From an uncultured Eubacteriales bacterium (GTDB lineage Bacteria; Bacillota; Clostridia; Oscillospirales; Oscillospiraceae), in assembly GCA_900319635.1 (NCBI GenBank), contig ONPF01000001.1, positions 54,832 through 118,831 on the forward strand: 64,000 bases of DNA. Direction: 5' to 3'. The first letter of the stretch is position 1, and each line of letters begins with the position of its first letter. The notes beneath the pieces are model-generated. The model did no database searches and had not been told where the DNA came from. It saw only the letters and a program-made list of their open reading frames with translations. Positions 51,559 to 59,524 of the stretch are shown piece after piece. A program made the translations under genes and the position numbers.

Positions 51559-54018
51559 TCAGCGGCGCTCGTTGATGTACAGGTTCATCTTGCTCTGAAC
51601 CAGACGGGCGACCTCCTCGGCGCTCTTGTCGCCGGCGTAGTAGGCCTCCGCCTGGGAGGTCACGATGTCAAAGATCTCCGTGTCATAGGTCATGAGCTTG
51701 TCGCAGGTGATGACAGCCTCCCAGAGCTTGTCGGCCTGCTCCTGGGTCATGGCGTAGATCTTGTACTCCTTACCGTCCTCCGTGGCATAGCCGCCCCTGG
51801 GGACCTGGATGCGCTGGCCGTTATCGTCCAGGACATAATTGCCCTTGTCGTCCTTCTGATACTCGATCTCCATGGCTCTGTCCAGCTGCTTCTGGTAGGC
51901 GTCCAACCGCACGGGGATGCCCGAGACATTCTCCTGGGCCTCCGGCAGCAGGTAGCTGCGCAAAAACTCCCAGGCCGCTTCCTTGTCCTTGCAGGTGGAG
52001 CTGATGGCAAAGCCGGACTCCAGGCTCATGTAGCTGCCCACGCCGTTATTCGTGGGGTAGCCGATGTAGGTGCAGCCCTGCTCGCCGAACATCACGTCGT
52101 TCCACATCATGGCTTCCACATTGTAGAGGTAGGCTGTGGTCAGCATCTGCCGTCCCTGGGCGATGCGGGTCTCGGAGGACTCCCACTCGATGTTCTCGGG
52201 GATGGAGTCCGGGAACTGCGCCGTAAACTCCAGCATCTGGATGAAATCCTCAGACTCAAAATTGCAGGTGCCGTTCGTCCAGTCCACATAGTGATCCAGA
52301 TCCGCCGCCAGAAGGGTGGTCAGAATGTCCTTGCGGGTGACGTACATATCCATAGGGTCGCAGCCCTCCGGCATGGTGGAAAGAGCCTCCTGGAGCTGCG
52401 CATAGTTCCAGCCCGGCTTGTCGCCCACCACCGCGGCGGAGCCAACCAGCGTCTGAACGTTAAAGGAGGGCGTGATCTGGTAGAGACCGCCGTTCACCTC
52501 CAGCGCCGTCAGCACATTGGGGAAGAAATCCTCCCGCTTCAGCTCCGGATCCTTGTCGATCATGGGGTAGAGATCTTCCAGCAGGCCCTTGGCCGCAAGC
52601 TGGGAGTAGGGCAGCTGCCCCAGAGAAATGATGTCGGGCATCTGACCGGACATTATCTCCGTCAGAAGCTTGGTGCGTCCGGCATCATAGTTCTCATTCT
52701 CGTAGTCGTTATATTCAGAGTAGTCCAGGATCTCGATGCGGACGGTATCGCTGTGACGGTTGAACTCCACGACCTTGTCGTAAATATCGTCCACATACAG
52801 CACCGCCAGCGTCAGCGTCTGCTTCTGCGGCAGAGTATTAGAGGGAACCAGCGACAGGGTAACGATCTCGGTTTTGACAGTATCGTTCTTCCACTGGTTG
52901 ACGGTACCCACCATGTGTCCGTCGGGGAAGACGTGGAGGCCGGCCATGTTATAGCCGTTCACGTCCACATCAATAAAATTGAGGACGCGGGTCTTCTCCT
53001 GGCTCTCCAGCTTATAGCCGTAGAGGTACATGCCATTAACATAATAGAAATCGTAATTTCCGTCACCAGGCAGAAGATTACCGACATCGTCGGGGAGCTG
53101 GATCGGCTCATCCAGACGCTTTTTCTCTCCATTGATGGGATAGAGCGCCATGCCCCGCTCGGAATAGCCCAGACCGGCCATTCTGCCATCCTGCATCGGG
53201 ATCAGACGATCCATCCAGACATCCGAATTGATCTGATACTTGAGGCTTCCGTCGGGGGCGAAGGCGTAGATGACCTGGTCTCCGAACACAAGCAGGTTGC
53301 CCTCCTCATCCAAGACGCAGGAATTGAAGTTCAGCCACATATCCTGGGCGTCAAAGTCGATCTGTACGCAATCCTTTTCCGAACCGTCGGCGTTCAGATA
53401 GCGCAGATAGTAGATGTTGGAAGAACGGTACTTCTCCCAGATCTCGTCGCCGCCGCTGCGGAGCTCGGCCTCGGTGCCGTCAAACCAGCCGGTATACTGG
53501 CTCTCCACGGCGATCAGGCCGCCCTCCCCGTCATCCAGCAGGGTCTGCAGGTTCGAGCCCGAGTAGAACTCCAGCTTGTCCTCCGTATTCTCCAGCGCAG
53601 GCAGAGACTCATACTTGGGCAGAGAACGCACGCTGCCGTCAAAGCCCACGAAAAAGATCTTGTACCCGTAAATCGCGTACTGATCCGCATTGGCAGGTAC
53701 TGGAACATCAAGCTCTCCGGTGGAAACAGCGGACTCCTCTTCCCCGGTCTCCTCGCCGTCCTCCGCATTTTCTTCGGGAGGCGGCATCTCGCCGATCTTG
53801 CCGTAGCTCAGGCCGTAGAAGCCCTCGTCGGTATAGACCACAGGGTTGATGCCGTCTGTCAACTCATCGGACTTGACCTGCAGAAAATCGGCTTTATAGA
53901 CCATTTCCGGCCTTTCGGTCTCCTTGGGGTCTTCCGTCTTGTCGCCGCCGCAGGCGGCCAGGCTCAGCGCCATGGCAAGAACCAGCAGCAGAGCCAAAAT
54001 AGAACGTAACTTTCTCAT
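51559..54018 (-). CDS. Propeller-like/solute-binding fusion lipoprotein (paralogue 2)
   Basis: An 819-residue lipoprotein with lipobox SLAAC (Cys23). Residues ~40-400 are beta-rich repeats (VLDEEGNLLVFGDQVIYAFA, MQDGRMAGLGYSERGMALYP, VFPDGHMVGTVNQW) and residues ~405-819 form an extracellular solute-binding domain (PDIISLGQLPYSQLAAKGLL, CKDKEAAWEFLRSYL). An acidic insert (ENAEDGEETGEEE) lies near 75. AAGGAGG is 5 nt before the ATG at 54018. It shares many blocks with the 33127-35505 protein. It lies upstream of two permease genes and is divergent from a two-component system, suggesting both uptake and signalling roles. Confidence 0.87.
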   Translation of the reverse strand: MRKLRSILALLLVLAMALSLAACGGDKTEDPKETERPEMVYKADFLQVKSDELTDGINPVVYTDEGFYGLSYGKIGEMPPPEENAEDGEETGEEESAVSTGELDVPVPANADQYAIYGYKIFFVGFDGSVRSLPKYESLPALENTEDKLEFYSGSNLQTLLDDGEGGLIAVESQYTGWFDGTEAELRSGGDEIWEKYRSSNIYYLRYLNADGSEKDCVQIDFDAQDMWLNFNSCVLDEEGNLLVFGDQVIYAFAPDGSLKYQINSDVWMDRLIPMQDGRMAGLGYSERGMALYPINGEKKRLDEPIQLPDDVGNLLPGDGNYDFYYVNGMYLYGYKLESQEKTRVLNFIDVDVNGYNMAGLHVFPDGHMVGTVNQWKNDTVKTEIVTLSLVPSNTLPQKQTLTLAVLYVDDIYDKVVEFNRHSDTVRIEILDYSEYNDYENENYDAGRTKLLTEIMSGQMPDIISLGQLPYSQLAAKGLLEDLYPMIDKDPELKREDFFPNVLTALEVNGGLYQITPSFNVQTLVGSAAVVGDKPGWNYAQLQEALSTMPEGCDPMDMYVTRKDILTTLLAADLDHYVDWTNGTCNFESEDFIQMLEFTAQFPDSIPENIEWESSETRIAQGRQMLTTAYLYNVEAMMWNDVMFGEQGCTYIGYPTNNGVGSYMSLESGFAISSTCKDKEAAWEFLRSYLLPEAQENVSGIPVRLDAYQKQLDRAMEIEYQKDDKGNYVLDDNGQRIQVPRGGYATEDGKEYKIYAMTQEQADKLWEAVITCDKLMTYDTEIFDIVTSQAEAYYAGDKSAEEVARLVQSKMNLYINERR

Positions 54019-54076
54019 AGTGTCCTCCTTAAAGGGATTCCAAAGGCAGAGGGCACTTTCCCCTCTGTCGGGAGTC

Positions 54077-54105
54077 ATTATAACATACGAAAGCTCCCTT
54101 GTCTC
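54077..54105 (-). promoter_or_regulatory. Promoter of lipoprotein 2
   Basis: Minus strand GAGACA (54100-54105), 17 bp, TATAAT (54077-54082). The weak -35 box abuts the TCTTAA repeats, which fits activation by the neighbouring response regulator. Confidence 0.6.
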
Positions 54106-54119
54106 TTAAGTTTTCTTAA
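54104..54119 (+). promoter_or_regulatory. Predicted response-regulator box (TCTTAA direct repeat)
   Basis: TCTTAA-N4-TCTTAA with 10-bp period lies 15 bp upstream of the -35 box of the regulator gene and next to the -35 box of the lipoprotein gene. It matches the box at 38346-38362 in motif, orientation and distance. Confidence 0.6.
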
Positions 54120-54134
54120 ATCCTGCAAAATCGT

Positions 54135-54162
54135 TTGTATCCGTGAAAAATTATGGTACAAT
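54135..54162 (+). promoter_or_regulatory. Promoter of two-component operon 2
   Basis: TTGTAT (54135-54140), 16 bp, TACAAT (54157-54162); AAAGGAG precedes the ATG at 54186. Confidence 0.65.
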
Positions 54163-54185
54163 AGGGCGGAAAAGGAGTTGATCGC

Positions 54186-54875
54186 ATGACAGAGGTTTCC
54201 CGAATTCTTGTGGTGGACGACGATCCCGATATTCGCAAGGTGCTGCGTCTGCTGCTGAGCGAAACATATATTGTGGCGGAGGCGCCAGACGGGCTTGCCG
54301 CCGTCACCTATCTCAAGGAGAACCCGGACACGGATCTGATCGTGCTGGACGTGATGATGCCCGGCATGGACGGCATTGAAACCTGCGCCCAGATCCGGGA
54401 ATTCTCCACGGCGCCGGTGCTCTTTCTCACGGCCAAGTCCGCCGAGCGGGATCGGGTCAGCGCCTATGAGAGCGGGGGCGACGATTTTCTGTCCAAGCCC
54501 TTCTCCCAGGCGGAGCTGCTGGCGAAGATCAGTTCCCTGCTGCGCCGCTACAAGCAGTACCGGGGCAAGCCCGCAACCGTTCTCACCATCGACAATCTGG
54601 AGGTGGACTTTGCCGCCCGCTCCGTCAAATCCAACGGAAAACCCGTGGTGCTGACGGATACGGAGTACGCCATCCTGGAGTATCTGCTGCAGAAGCGGGG
54701 CACCATCGTCACCGCCGCAGAGCTCTATGAGGCTGTGTGGGGCGCTAAATTCCTCTCCGGCTCGGGCAACACCGTCATGGTGCATGTGCTGAACGTGCGT
54801 CGGAAGATCGAGGAGGATCCCTCCAAACCGAAGATTCTGCGTACTGTCTGGGGAAGGGGTTATCAAATTGACTAA
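54186..54875 (+). CDS. OmpR-family response regulator
   Basis: A 229-residue response regulator with the acidic VVDDDPD pocket, phospho-acceptor Asp55 in LIVLDVMMPGMDG and Lys in FLSKPFSQ; the C-terminal winged helix includes LTDTEYAILEYLLQKRG and SGSGNTVMVHVLNVRRKIEE. It is divergent from lipoprotein 2 and overlaps the kinase gene by 8 nt. It is the likely activator acting at the TCTTAA repeats between them. Confidence 0.95.
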   Translation: MTEVSRILVVDDDPDIRKVLRLLLSETYIVAEAPDGLAAVTYLKENPDTDLIVLDVMMPGMDGIETCAQIREFSTAPVLFLTAKSAERDRVSAYESGGDDFLSKPFSQAELLAKISSLLRRYKQYRGKPATVLTIDNLEVDFAARSVKSNGKPVVLTDTEYAILEYLLQKRGTIVTAAELYEAVWGAKFLSGSGNTVMVHVLNVRRKIEEDPSKPKILRTVWGRGYQID

Positions 54876-56214
54876 GCTCAGGCGGGTCCTGCGTTTCCCC
54901 CGCTCGCTGGACGCCAAGATGCTCTACATGGTGCTGCTGTCCCTGCTGTTTGCGGTGGGGGTCTACCTCTCCGCCTACGGGCTGGCCACTTTGGCGCTGA
55001 ACAAGATCTATATGAGCCCGGAATCCGTCGCCGCACGGCAGGCCAAGATCTACTCGGATTTTTCCCAGTATGTAAACTCTTATGGCATTGCAGGCAGTGA
55101 CGAGGACGCCGTGTCCCGCTGGCCGGGAAACGACGCCTATACCACCATCCTGATCTATCGGGACGATGAGTTGGCACTGTCAAATTCCGCCGGGCGGCCC
55201 CCGGTGGGGCAGGCCAGCTCCAATGCCAACCGCCTGCAGTATACCAGCGAGCACGGCCGGCTCTACCCCATGCGCTTTGCCGACGGGGTCTACCACATCG
55301 CCATTGGTGACAGCAGCCAGATGCGGGAGGATACGCTGAACCGGCTGATTGCCGTGGGACTGGGAGCGCTGGCCTTCTTTGTGCTGATCCTCTGGTTTTT
55401 CCGCCGCGTGACCCGGCGGGTCATTCGCCTCTCCCGGGAGGCGGACGCCATCGGCGACGGGGATCTGGAAGCGCCCATCACGCTCCAGGGCGAAGACGAG
55501 CTGTCCCAGCTTGCCCAGGAGGTGGACGCCATGCGCCACTCCGTGATCGCCCGCATGAGCGGCGAGCGGCGGGCCTGGGAGGCAAACTCCGAGCTCATCA
55601 CCGCCATCTCCCACGACATCCGCACCCCCATGACCTCGCTGATCGGCTACCTGGGACTCTTGAACGAGAACGGCTTCCAAGATCCCCAGCGCAGCGCTCA
55701 GTTTGCCGCCTCCGCCTATGAAAAGGCCATGGAGCTCAAGGATTTGACGGACGAGCTGTTCAAGTATTTCCTGGTCTTCGGCCGCTCGGAGCTGGAGCTG
55801 AACCGGGAAGAGCTGGACGGGCGGCTGCTGCTGGAGCAGCTGCTGGGCGAGGCGCAGTTTGAGCTGACGGATCTGGGCTTCACCGTGGAGCGGGAGGACT
55901 TTGAGGGAGACTGCCTGCTGTCCACCGATCCGCTGTACTTAAAGCGGGTGCTGGACAATCTGATGTCCAACCTGAAAAAATACGCTGACCGTACATCGCC
56001 CGTGCGGATGTGCTCCCGTCTGGAGGGAGACAAGCTTTCCATCACAGTCTCCAACCGTGTTGCGCGGTCTCTCGATCGGGTGGAAAGCACAAAGATCGGG
56101 CTGCGCACCTGCGAGAAGATTCTGGAGGCCATGGGCGGCCGCTTTGAGGTGCAGAAGGACGAGGAGCACTTCGCCGCAAGCCTTATCCTGCCGACTGTGA
56201 AAACTGAAGAGTAA
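54868..56214 (+). CDS. Sensor histidine kinase with a reduced ATP-binding domain
   Basis: A 448-residue kinase: helix ~20-42, ectodomain ~43-160, helix ~165-182, HAMP-like linker, HisKA ELITAISHDIRTPMTSLIGY with His249. The ATPase domain keeps the N box (LDNLMSNLKKYA), but I see no DxGxG G1 box and only a short lid before TKIGLRTCEKILEAMGG. A known Firmicutes kinase subclass has this form, so activity is not excluded. Start is a TTG at 54868, overlapping the regulator gene by 8 nt, with GGAAGGGG about 8 nt upstream. A composite repeat begins at its stop codon. Confidence 0.9.
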   Translation: MTKLRRVLRFPRSLDAKMLYMVLLSLLFAVGVYLSAYGLATLALNKIYMSPESVAARQAKIYSDFSQYVNSYGIAGSDEDAVSRWPGNDAYTTILIYRDDELALSNSAGRPPVGQASSNANRLQYTSEHGRLYPMRFADGVYHIAIGDSSQMREDTLNRLIAVGLGALAFFVLILWFFRRVTRRVIRLSREADAIGDGDLEAPITLQGEDELSQLAQEVDAMRHSVIARMSGERRAWEANSELITAISHDIRTPMTSLIGYLGLLNENGFQDPQRSAQFAASAYEKAMELKDLTDELFKYFLVFGRSELELNREELDGRLLLEQLLGEAQFELTDLGFTVEREDFEGDCLLSTDPLYLKRVLDNLMSNLKKYADRTSPVRMCSRLEGDKLSITVSNRVARSLDRVESTKIGLRTCEKILEAMGGRFEVQKDEEHFAASLILPTVKTEE

Positions 56215-56362
56215 TACTGATACCTGATAGAAATCTCGGATTCCTTCCAACCTTTCTATCAGATATCAGTATAAAAAGGAATAGTGAATAGTTGAGGTGC
56301 CCTTCGGGACGGATCATAATCCATCACGCCTTTTGGCGTGATACCTCAATTATTCACTATTC
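56214..56362. repeat. Composite of two long inverted repeats
   Basis: First, arms 56214-56233 and 56253-56272 (19 of 20 match; left arm begins ATACTGATACCTGATAG). Second, arms 56279-56298 and 56343-56362 (19 of 20 match; left arm GAATAGTGAATAG...), enclosing ATCACGCC-TTTT-GGCGTGAT. There is no ORF. The first arm begins on the last base of the kinase stop codon. This fills most of 56215-56383. Confidence 0.8.
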
Positions 56363-56383
56363 ATTATTCGTTATTCGCTTGTT

Positions 56384-56848
56384 TTACCAGGCTTCCTCGC
56401 CGTCGTAGCTGCCGCAGGAGCAGCCGCAGCCGCCTTCGTCGCCGCCGCAACCGCAGTTGCAGCCGCCCTCATCGCTGCCGCAGCCGCTGCAGCTTCCACC
56501 GCAGGAGCAGCTGCCGCCGGAGCTCTCGCTGGGGTTAAGGGGAAGCTGGCCGGTCACCAGCAGAACCGCCGCGGTATCGGCGTCGCCGGTATAGCCCACG
56601 ATGGGCACAATGCCGTAGCTGAGCAGCAGGGCCTTGCCCTCGCCGCCCATATTGCCGCAGAGCACCGCGTCCACCTCAAGCTCCCGCATCTTGTCCGCCA
56701 TGGCCTGATGCCCCGCCAGAGCGGAGGTATCTACCAAGGTCTTTACGCAATCATAGACATACTCGCCATATTCGTAGACAGCAAACTGGGGGCAGTGGCC
56801 GAAATGGCCGTAGATTTCGCCGTTTTCGTAGGCTACTGCAACCTTCAC
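56384..56848 (-). CDS. NifX/NifB-C-like protein with cysteine-rich tail
   Basis: A 154-residue protein. Residues 1-~108 match the dinitrogenase iron-molybdenum cofactor-binding family (MKVAVAYENGEIYGHFGHCP, VLCGNMGGEGKALLLSYGI). The tail (~109-150) is Gly/Ser/Cys-rich with ten cysteines, including a near-repeat GSDEGGCNCGC / GGDEGGCGCSC. No nitrogenase genes are present. Such proteins are found with Mrp/NBP35 ATPases, and this one overlaps the Mrp gene by 4 nt. A role in metal or Fe-S cluster handling is inferred. Confidence 0.88.
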   Translation of the reverse strand: MKVAVAYENGEIYGHFGHCPQFAVYEYGEYVYDCVKTLVDTSALAGHQAMADKMRELEVDAVLCGNMGGEGKALLLSYGIVPIVGYTGDADTAAVLLVTGQLPLNPSESSGGSCSCGGSCSGCGSDEGGCNCGCGGDEGGCGCSCGSYDGEEAW

Positions 56849-57678
56849 AGCTTGACCTCCTCTTCGATCACGTCCGCCATGGGCTTGATCTCTTCCACGG
56901 GAGCGTCCTCTACCTCGCCGGCGTCCACCATCGTGGCCACCACCGGGTCGATGGGAAGGCGCACGAAGTGCTTGATGTCAAAATGCTCCGCCACCTGCGC
57001 AACCTTGCTGTCGCCGAAGATCTCGTGCCTGGCGCCGCAGTCGGGGCACTGGAAATAGCTCATATTCTCCACGATGCCCAGCACCGGGATGTTCATCATG
57101 TTCGCCATGTTCACGGCCTTGGCCACGATCATGCCCACCAGATCCTGGGGAGTCGTGACGATGACCACGCCGTCAATGGGCAGGGACTGGAACACGGTCA
57201 GGGGCACGTCGCCGGTTCCGGGAGGCATGTCCACAAACATATAGTCCACATCCTGCCACAGCACGTCCGTCCAGAACTGGGTGACGGCGCCGGCGATAAC
57301 AGGGCCGCGCCAGACCACAGGGGCGGTATCGTCCTCCAGGATCAGGTTGATGGACATGATCTGCATGCCGCTGGGGGTGGTGACGGGGATGATGAACTCA
57401 TCGGTGCCCATGGCCTTCTGGGTGATGCCGAAGGACTTGGGGATGGAGGGGCCGGTGATGTCCGCGTCCAGCACGGCGCAGCGGTGGCCGCGGCGCTGCA
57501 TCTCGGAGGCCAGCAGGCTCGTCACCAGGGACTTCCCTACGCCGCCCTTGCCGGAGACAACGGCGATGACCTTTTTCACGCTGGAATAGGGGTTCAGACT
57601 CTTCAAAAAGCTCTGGGGCTCCTTGCGGGAGGCGCAGTTTTCCCCGCAGGTGGAGCAATCATGGGTGCATTCGCTCAT
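56845..57678 (-). CDS. Mrp/NBP35-type Fe-S carrier ATPase
   Basis: A 277-residue P-loop ATPase. The N-terminus carries Cys4-x3-Cys8-x2-Cys11-x3-Cys15, the NBP35-like 4Fe-4S motif. Deviant Walker A VVSGKGGVGKSLVTSLLA lies near residue 38, Walker B FVDMPPGTGDVPL near 150, and CPDC near 215 replaces the CxxC dimer-bridging motif. It is thought to transfer Fe-S clusters to apo-proteins. A near-consensus promoter lies at 57717-57744, and the NifX-like gene follows with a 4-nt overlap. Confidence 0.94.
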   Translation of the reverse strand: MSECTHDCSTCGENCASRKEPQSFLKSLNPYSSVKKVIAVVSGKGGVGKSLVTSLLASEMQRRGHRCAVLDADITGPSIPKSFGITQKAMGTDEFIIPVTTPSGMQIMSINLILEDDTAPVVWRGPVIAGAVTQFWTDVLWQDVDYMFVDMPPGTGDVPLTVFQSLPIDGVVIVTTPQDLVGMIVAKAVNMANMMNIPVLGIVENMSYFQCPDCGARHEIFGDSKVAQVAEHFDIKHFVRLPIDPVVATMVDAGEVEDAPVEEIKPMADVIEEEVKL

Positions 57679-57716
57679 ATTTTCATTCCTTTCGGTGTAT
57701 TTGCTTGTGCCATCCT

Positions 57717-57744
57717 ATTATACTCAAAAAGCACGTTCTGTCAA
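57717..57744 (-). promoter_or_regulatory. Consensus sigma-A promoter of mrp
   Basis: Minus strand TTGACA (57739-57744), 16 bp, TATAAT (57717-57722): perfect consensus boxes. Confidence 0.82.
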
Positions 57745-57759
57745 ACCCTCTCTTTTTCG

Positions 57760-57789
57760 TTGTCAAAAGGGCTGGAGATGTGGTATACT
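57760..57789 (+). promoter_or_regulatory. Promoter of the FtsW-PBP operon
   Basis: TTGTCA (57760-57765), 18 bp, TATACT (57784-57789); start near 57796. Confidence 0.6.
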
Positions 57790-57832
57790 ATATAAGTTAT
57801 GAAATTCATTTCCGGAAAGGAGGCGGCAGGAT

Positions 57833-59524
57833 TTGCACAATACCGCCTGGATCATCCCCACATCCAGGATCGTCATGATCCTGCTGTCTCTTGCGATCAT
57901 GCTGCGCTGTATCCGCTCCATGCTCCGGGAGCGCTATGACCCGGAGCTCTGGGCCTATCTCCGGGCGGGGAAGCTGACTCTGCCCGTCACCCACTGGGAA
58001 AATCTGATCGGCCGTTCCCGCAGCGCGGATCTTCGGCTGGAGCTGCCCGGTATCCGGCGCACCCACGCCGTCTTGCGGCGGGACGATAAGGGGATCTGGA
58101 AGATTTATGACGTATTCTCCCGCGGCGGCATTCTGGTCAACGGCACCGCCATCGGGCGGGAGGGTCTGCCCGTCACCGACGGGGACGTGATCAGCCTTGC
58201 GGGAAACCGGGTGCGCTTTCTGGACACCAATTCCGCCAAGCGGAAACGTCTTGAGGCCAGCAGAACCGCCGTGGGACGGCGGATCTCCCCTTCCCTCACC
58301 CTGCTGGAGCTGACCACTTTTCAGCTCTTTCTTCTGATGCAGCACGCCTTTTCCTCGGACAGCGGGCATCTGCCTGCCATAGCGCTGTCCTTCGCGCTGC
58401 TCATCATCCTGGAATGGTGCTGCTTCAACGCCATGCGGGTTATGGATCGAAGCGGCTTCGAGGTGGAGACCCTTGCCTTTTACCTCAGCTCTCTCGGCTT
58501 CTCCGTCACCGCCTCGGCGGCTCCGGAGGACATGTATAAGCTTGCGCTGCTGCAAACGGCGGCGGTGCTGCTTTTCCTCGCCTGCGGACTCTGGCTGCGC
58601 AATCTCAAACGCGCCTCCAGCCTGCGCATCCCTCTGGCTCTCGCCGCGCTGGCGCTGCTGGCGGTGAACATTCTCTTCGGACGGGAGCTGAACGGCGCCA
58701 AAAACTGGCTCATGATCGGCAGCTTTTCCTTCCAGCCCTCGGAGCTGGTGAAGGTCTGCTATGTCTATGTGGGCGCGGCCACGCTGGACAGGCTCTACCG
58801 CCGCGGAAACCTCTTCTCCTTCATCGCCTTCTCCGCCCTCTGTGTGGGGGCTCTGGCCCTGATCGGGGACTTCGGCACGGCGCTGATTTTCTTTGTGACC
58901 TTCCTGGTCATCTCCTTCATGCGCTCCGGCTCCATCGCCACGGTGTTTCTGGCGGTGGCTGGTGCGGGCATGGCGGGCTTTCTGGCCGTCAGCGTCAAGC
59001 CTCACATCGCCCAGCGCTTTTCCGTCTGGGGGCATGTCTGGGCGGATCGCTACGGCGCGGGCTATCAGCAGACCCGCGCGCTGAGCGCGGCGGCCGCCGG
59101 CGGTCTTCTCGGCAAGGGCGGCGGCGCAGGCTGGCTCAAAAGCGTGGTGGCAGCGGACACCGACTTGGTGTTCGCGTTGATCTCCGAGGAGCTGGGGCTT
59201 ATCATCGCCCTCTGTATGATGCTGGCGGTGCTGACCCTGGCCTTCTTTGCCGTGCGCAGCGCACGCAACGGCCGTTCGGCTTTCTATGCCATCGCCTCCT
59301 GCGCGGCCATGAGCATGCTGCTCTGCCAGATGGCGCTGAACGTCTTCGGCTCCCTGGATCTGCTGCCCTTCACGGGGGTAACCTTCCCCTTCGTGTCCCG
59401 GGGCGGCTCCTCCCTGCTCTCCTGCTGGATGCTGATGGCCTTCATCAAGAGCGCCGACAACCGGAAGCACGCGAGCTTTGCCGTGCGGCCCGGGGAGCGG
59501 CTGCCGGAAGGAGGCAAGGCATGA
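57833..59524 (+). CDS. FHA-domain FtsW/RodA/SpoVE-family protein
   Basis: A 563-residue fusion. After one N-terminal helix (~10-27), a cytoplasmic FHA domain (~50-125: ENLIGRSRSADLRL, RRTHAVLRRDD, VNGTAIG) precedes about ten membrane helices of a SEDS glycosyltransferase (NWLMIGSFSFQPSELVKV, ALIGDFGTALIFF, LISEELGLI, PFTGVTFPFVSRGGSSLL). The start is a TTG at 57833 with AAAGGAGG 9 nt upstream. It overlaps the PBP gene by 4 nt, a standard SEDS-PBP pair. The FHA domain suggests control by Ser/Thr phosphorylation. Whether it serves division, elongation or sporulation is not decidable. Confidence 0.92.
   Translation: MHNTAWIIPTSRIVMILLSLAIMLRCIRSMLRERYDPELWAYLRAGKLTLPVTHWENLIGRSRSADLRLELPGIRRTHAVLRRDDKGIWKIYDVFSRGGILVNGTAIGREGLPVTDGDVISLAGNRVRFLDTNSAKRKRLEASRTAVGRRISPSLTLLELTTFQLFLLMQHAFSSDSGHLPAIALSFALLIILEWCCFNAMRVMDRSGFEVETLAFYLSSLGFSVTASAAPEDMYKLALLQTAAVLLFLACGLWLRNLKRASSLRIPLALAALALLAVNILFGRELNGAKNWLMIGSFSFQPSELVKVCYVYVGAATLDRLYRRGNLFSFIAFSALCVGALALIGDFGTALIFFVTFLVISFMRSGSIATVFLAVAGAGMAGFLAVSVKPHIAQRFSVWGHVWADRYGAGYQQTRALSAAAAGGLLGKGGGAGWLKSVVAADTDLVFALISEELGLIIALCMMLAVLTLAFFAVRSARNGRSAFYAIASCAAMSMLLCQMALNVFGSLDLLPFTGVTFPFVSRGGSSLLSCWMLMAFIKSADNRKHASFAVRPGERLPEGGKA

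Noticed and set aside
56384-56848. Part of a nitrogenase gene cluster
   Set aside because: No nifH, nifD, nifK or nifB is present; the neighbour is an Mrp ATPase.
57806-59470. 554-residue minus-strand frame opposite the FHA-FtsW gene
   Set aside because: His/Gln/Gly-rich shadow frame; the plus-strand SEDS protein has all family motifs and overlaps its PBP partner.
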